Positions 62,242 through 64,000 of a DNA stretch of 64,000 nt are shown here, piece by piece. The translations under genes and the position numbers were made by a program. This DNA is from Candidatus Sabulitectum silens (GTDB taxonomy: Bacteria; Fermentibacterota; Fermentibacteria; Fermentibacterales; JCC-6), in the NCBI GenBank assembly GCA_001875255.1, contig MJAN01000004.1:62001-126000 (forward strand), written 5' to 3'. The first letter of the stretch is position 1; every line of letters begins with the position of its first letter. Under the pieces are notes generated by a model. The model was not told the DNA's origin. It saw nothing but the letters and a program-made list of their open reading frames with translations, and searched no databases.

Positions 62242-63379
62242 CTAGGGTTTTCCGGCGGCAAGCTCCGCCATGGGGTTTCGTAGGGCAGTCTGATCCGCAT
62301 AAGATAATCCAGTTCCCTGACCGGGTCAGGGAAAGCAGGGCCCTTCTGATGATGGAAAGGGAACGGTAGAGATCCCTGGCAAGGGGCACGAGCCCCCAGC
62401 CTCCTTCGATCAGAGGGAGATCCTCCACGAACCTGGACATATCCTCAACGGCACCGTTCAGCCAGACCACCGCGTCCCCGGGGTCGTTTCCACTGATGGC
62501 ACCGGAAAGCCTGGCGATTATCTCTCCTCCGGTCTCTCCGGTTTTCCAGGGAGAATGGTGAAACTCCCGCATGAGTTCCCAGCCCCTGGTGTGCTCCCCC
62601 AGGGCTTCGGGCCACTCCCTGGGAAGCCCTGCTGAGGCCTTGAGCTCCATGACAGCATGCAGGGCGGCGGGAAAGATCTCCGAGGGATTCAGGAACCACC
62701 AGCTCTTCTCCGGTTTCCTCCCGGCAACCCCGGCCAGGAACACCCTCCTGAGGCAGTAATCGGTTGCGAGAAGGTTATCCCAGATCACAGGAGGGGATCC
62801 CAGGAGCTGCTCCGCCCGGGAGGTATCAGAAAGTGAGGGGGAAACCACACGGGGTCCTGTCCAGAAAGACTTCCAGCCATAGGGGATGTCCTTCCGCCAT
62901 GTATCGAGGTATTCCTCACCCCCGGGGAAGCTTTCCATGAACTCTCCGCAGTAGACCGAGGGACAGAGTACAACCGGCAGACCGGTCCCCTCGAGTGCCC
63001 TCTCAGCGAAGAGAAGCTGTCTTTCCGCGAGGTCCGAGGCGGATGTTTCCGGCACATCGTCAAAGAGAATGCCCAGACCGGCTGCTCCGGAATCCTCGGC
63101 CCTTAGAAGCTTTTCCCTGGCGTGACGCCATTCGCCGTCCCGGAAACGCCAGGGACTTACGGAAAAGAAGAAGGCCGTTGCCCCCCCCATGCAGCCCTGA
63201 AGCTCCTTCCATTCATCCGCGGGGTAGGGTTCCCTCCAGAGGATCCTGTGCCGGGGGTCGTTCTTGGGGGCATAGAAATAGGCCGGCGAATCAAGGCTGG
63301 AAAGCTCCTCAAGGAGTATCTTCCTCTGTCTCGGTGAATAGGGTTTGCCGTAGAACCCCTCAACTATTCCCAGGTACAC
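62242..63379 (-). CDS. GH84-type beta-N-acetylglucosaminidase, frameshift at end
   Basis: About 380 residues without signal peptide. The family start is GIVEGFYGKPYSPRQRK, the catalytic Asp pair is in GILFDDVPE, and PVIWDNLLATDYC follows. GH84 enzymes use substrate-assisted catalysis to release terminal GlcNAc (O-GlcNAcase/NagJ type). One base missing near 62325 alters the tail; repaired it ends in LPYETPWRSLPPENP at 62242. GTG 63379 follows GGAGG. As a cytoplasmic protein it may act in amino-sugar recycling. It lies 9 bases before thyX. Confidence 0.83.
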
Positions 63380-63465
63380 TGAACCTCCATCCTTATTATG
63401 TTATGTTCAATTTCACAGCTTCACATTATACAAGAATTCATTGTCTGGAAAAGAGGAGTATCAGC

Positions 63466-64000
63466 ATGGCCAAACGCATAGTTGAATGTGTTCCCAACAT
63501 TTCCGAGGGAAGAAACCAATCGGTGATAGATTCAGTGGTAAAAGCAGCATCCGCGGTCAAGGGGGCCTCGGTGCTGGATGTGGACCCCGGCGCCGCCACC
63601 AACAGAACGGTGATCACCATAGCCGGAGAACCGGAAGCCGTGGTTCAGGCCGCCTTCAACGTGATCGAAGCAGCCGGGGAACTCATCGACATGAGCAAAC
63701 AGCAGGCGCCCACCCGAGGCATGGAGCCACCGATGTCTGCCCCTTCGTTCCAGTGAGCGGAATAACCATGGAGGAGTGCGCCGATCTGGCCAGGCAGCTG
63801 GGCGAACGGGTGGGAAGAGAGCTGGAAATACCTGTATATCTCTATGAGTACGCCGCATCCAAACCCGAATGGCAGAAGCTTCCCAACATCCGCCAGGGCG
63901 AGTACGAGGCCCTTCCGGAAAAGCTTGGCAAACCGGAATGGAAACCGGACTATGGCCCCAACCAGTGGAATGATAAGGTTGCCCGCACCGGTGTATGTAC
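63466..64000 (+). CDS. ftcD: Glutamate formimidoyltransferase, N-terminal part (cut by window edge), one frameshift
   Basis: The start is diagnostic: RIVECVPNISEGRNQSVIDS, then VLDVDPGAATNRTVITIAGE and, after restoring a base near 63710, HGATDVCPFVPVSGITMEEC. The enzyme moves the formimino group of N-formimino-glutamate to tetrahydrofolate in histidine breakdown. About 180 residues are in the window; the gene continues to the right. GAGGAG precedes ATG 63466, and TATACA-like sequence (63427-63432) may be its -10 box. Together with hutH it suggests the folate-linked histidine pathway. Confidence 0.92.

Overview
The window is 64 kb of gene-dense, GC-rich bacterial chromosome. Many neighbouring genes overlap at start and stop codons. 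The envelope gene set is Gram-negative-like: TolQ/TolR proteins, a predicted beta-barrel protein, an RlpA lipoprotein and other lipoproteins, and a protein with a type IX secretion-style C-terminal tail. Together with TPR lipoproteins of the CAYYNTFYN type, this suggests an uncultured lineage of the FCB superphylum or a neighbour (Fermentibacteria-like is my guess). No rRNA, tRNA, CRISPR array or insertion sequence was recognised.

Reading the window is dominated by one artefact. More than half of the genes, including essential ones (thyX, alr, lepB, pyrC, pyrK, a class A PBP), are split by frameshifts. Every break I examined closely is repaired by restoring one base, usually in a G, C or A run. 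I treat these as missing bases in the sequence, not as pseudogenes, and give gene coordinates for the reconstructed genes.

Layout. (1) 1-1766, plus strand: end of a radical SAM/SPASM maturase, an HPr-kinase-like P-loop protein, an S26-type peptidase and a possible Gly/Ser/Thr/Cys-rich precursor peptide, which looks like a peptide-modification (RiPP) locus. (2) 19997 down to 1763, minus strand: one 18-kb run of 15 genes, nearly all abutting or overlapping: aldolase, pyrC, TPR lipoprotein, pyrK, pyrD, rlpA, pyrF, an AsmA-like/GT51 fusion, a GYF-repeat protein, pyrimidine nucleoside phosphorylase, a GspE/PilB ATPase, a lipoprotein, PBP1A, a TPR protein and an LPG-synthase-like flippase. It links pyrimidine metabolism to wall and envelope synthesis. 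(3) 20-26 kb: TrkH/TrkA potassium uptake, an unknown protein, signal peptidase I, an MscS channel, RadC. (4) 26-37 kb: secreted and metabolic singletons: sulfatase-fold enzyme, phosphoesterase, NamZ, DUF6159 membrane protein, class II cyclic-nucleotide phosphodiesterase, alanine racemase, DUF362 ferredoxin, EamA transporters, and a secreted deiminase with a sorting tail. (5) 37-40 kb: DegT aminotransferase and polyprenyl-phosphate sugar transferase. (6) 40-46 kb: PLP synthase pdxST with a DUF89 protein and an FmdB protein, then a TPP-riboswitch-controlled Thi4 and histidine ammonia-lyase. (7) 46-48 kb: groES-groEL with a strong terminator, followed by a structured intergenic element.

(8) 58-48 kb, minus strand: an outer-membrane-like protein, a giant periplasmic TPR protein, a small secreted protein, TolQ, two TolR/ExbD proteins and a tandem-FHA/TM/Gly-rich/TonB-like protein. 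This resembles the Agl-Glt envelope motor of myxobacteria and is the best candidate for an undescribed system. (9) 58-64 kb: a large FG-GAP-type secreted protein, an oversized two-part ThyX, a GH84 glycosidase, and the start of glutamate formimidoyltransferase.
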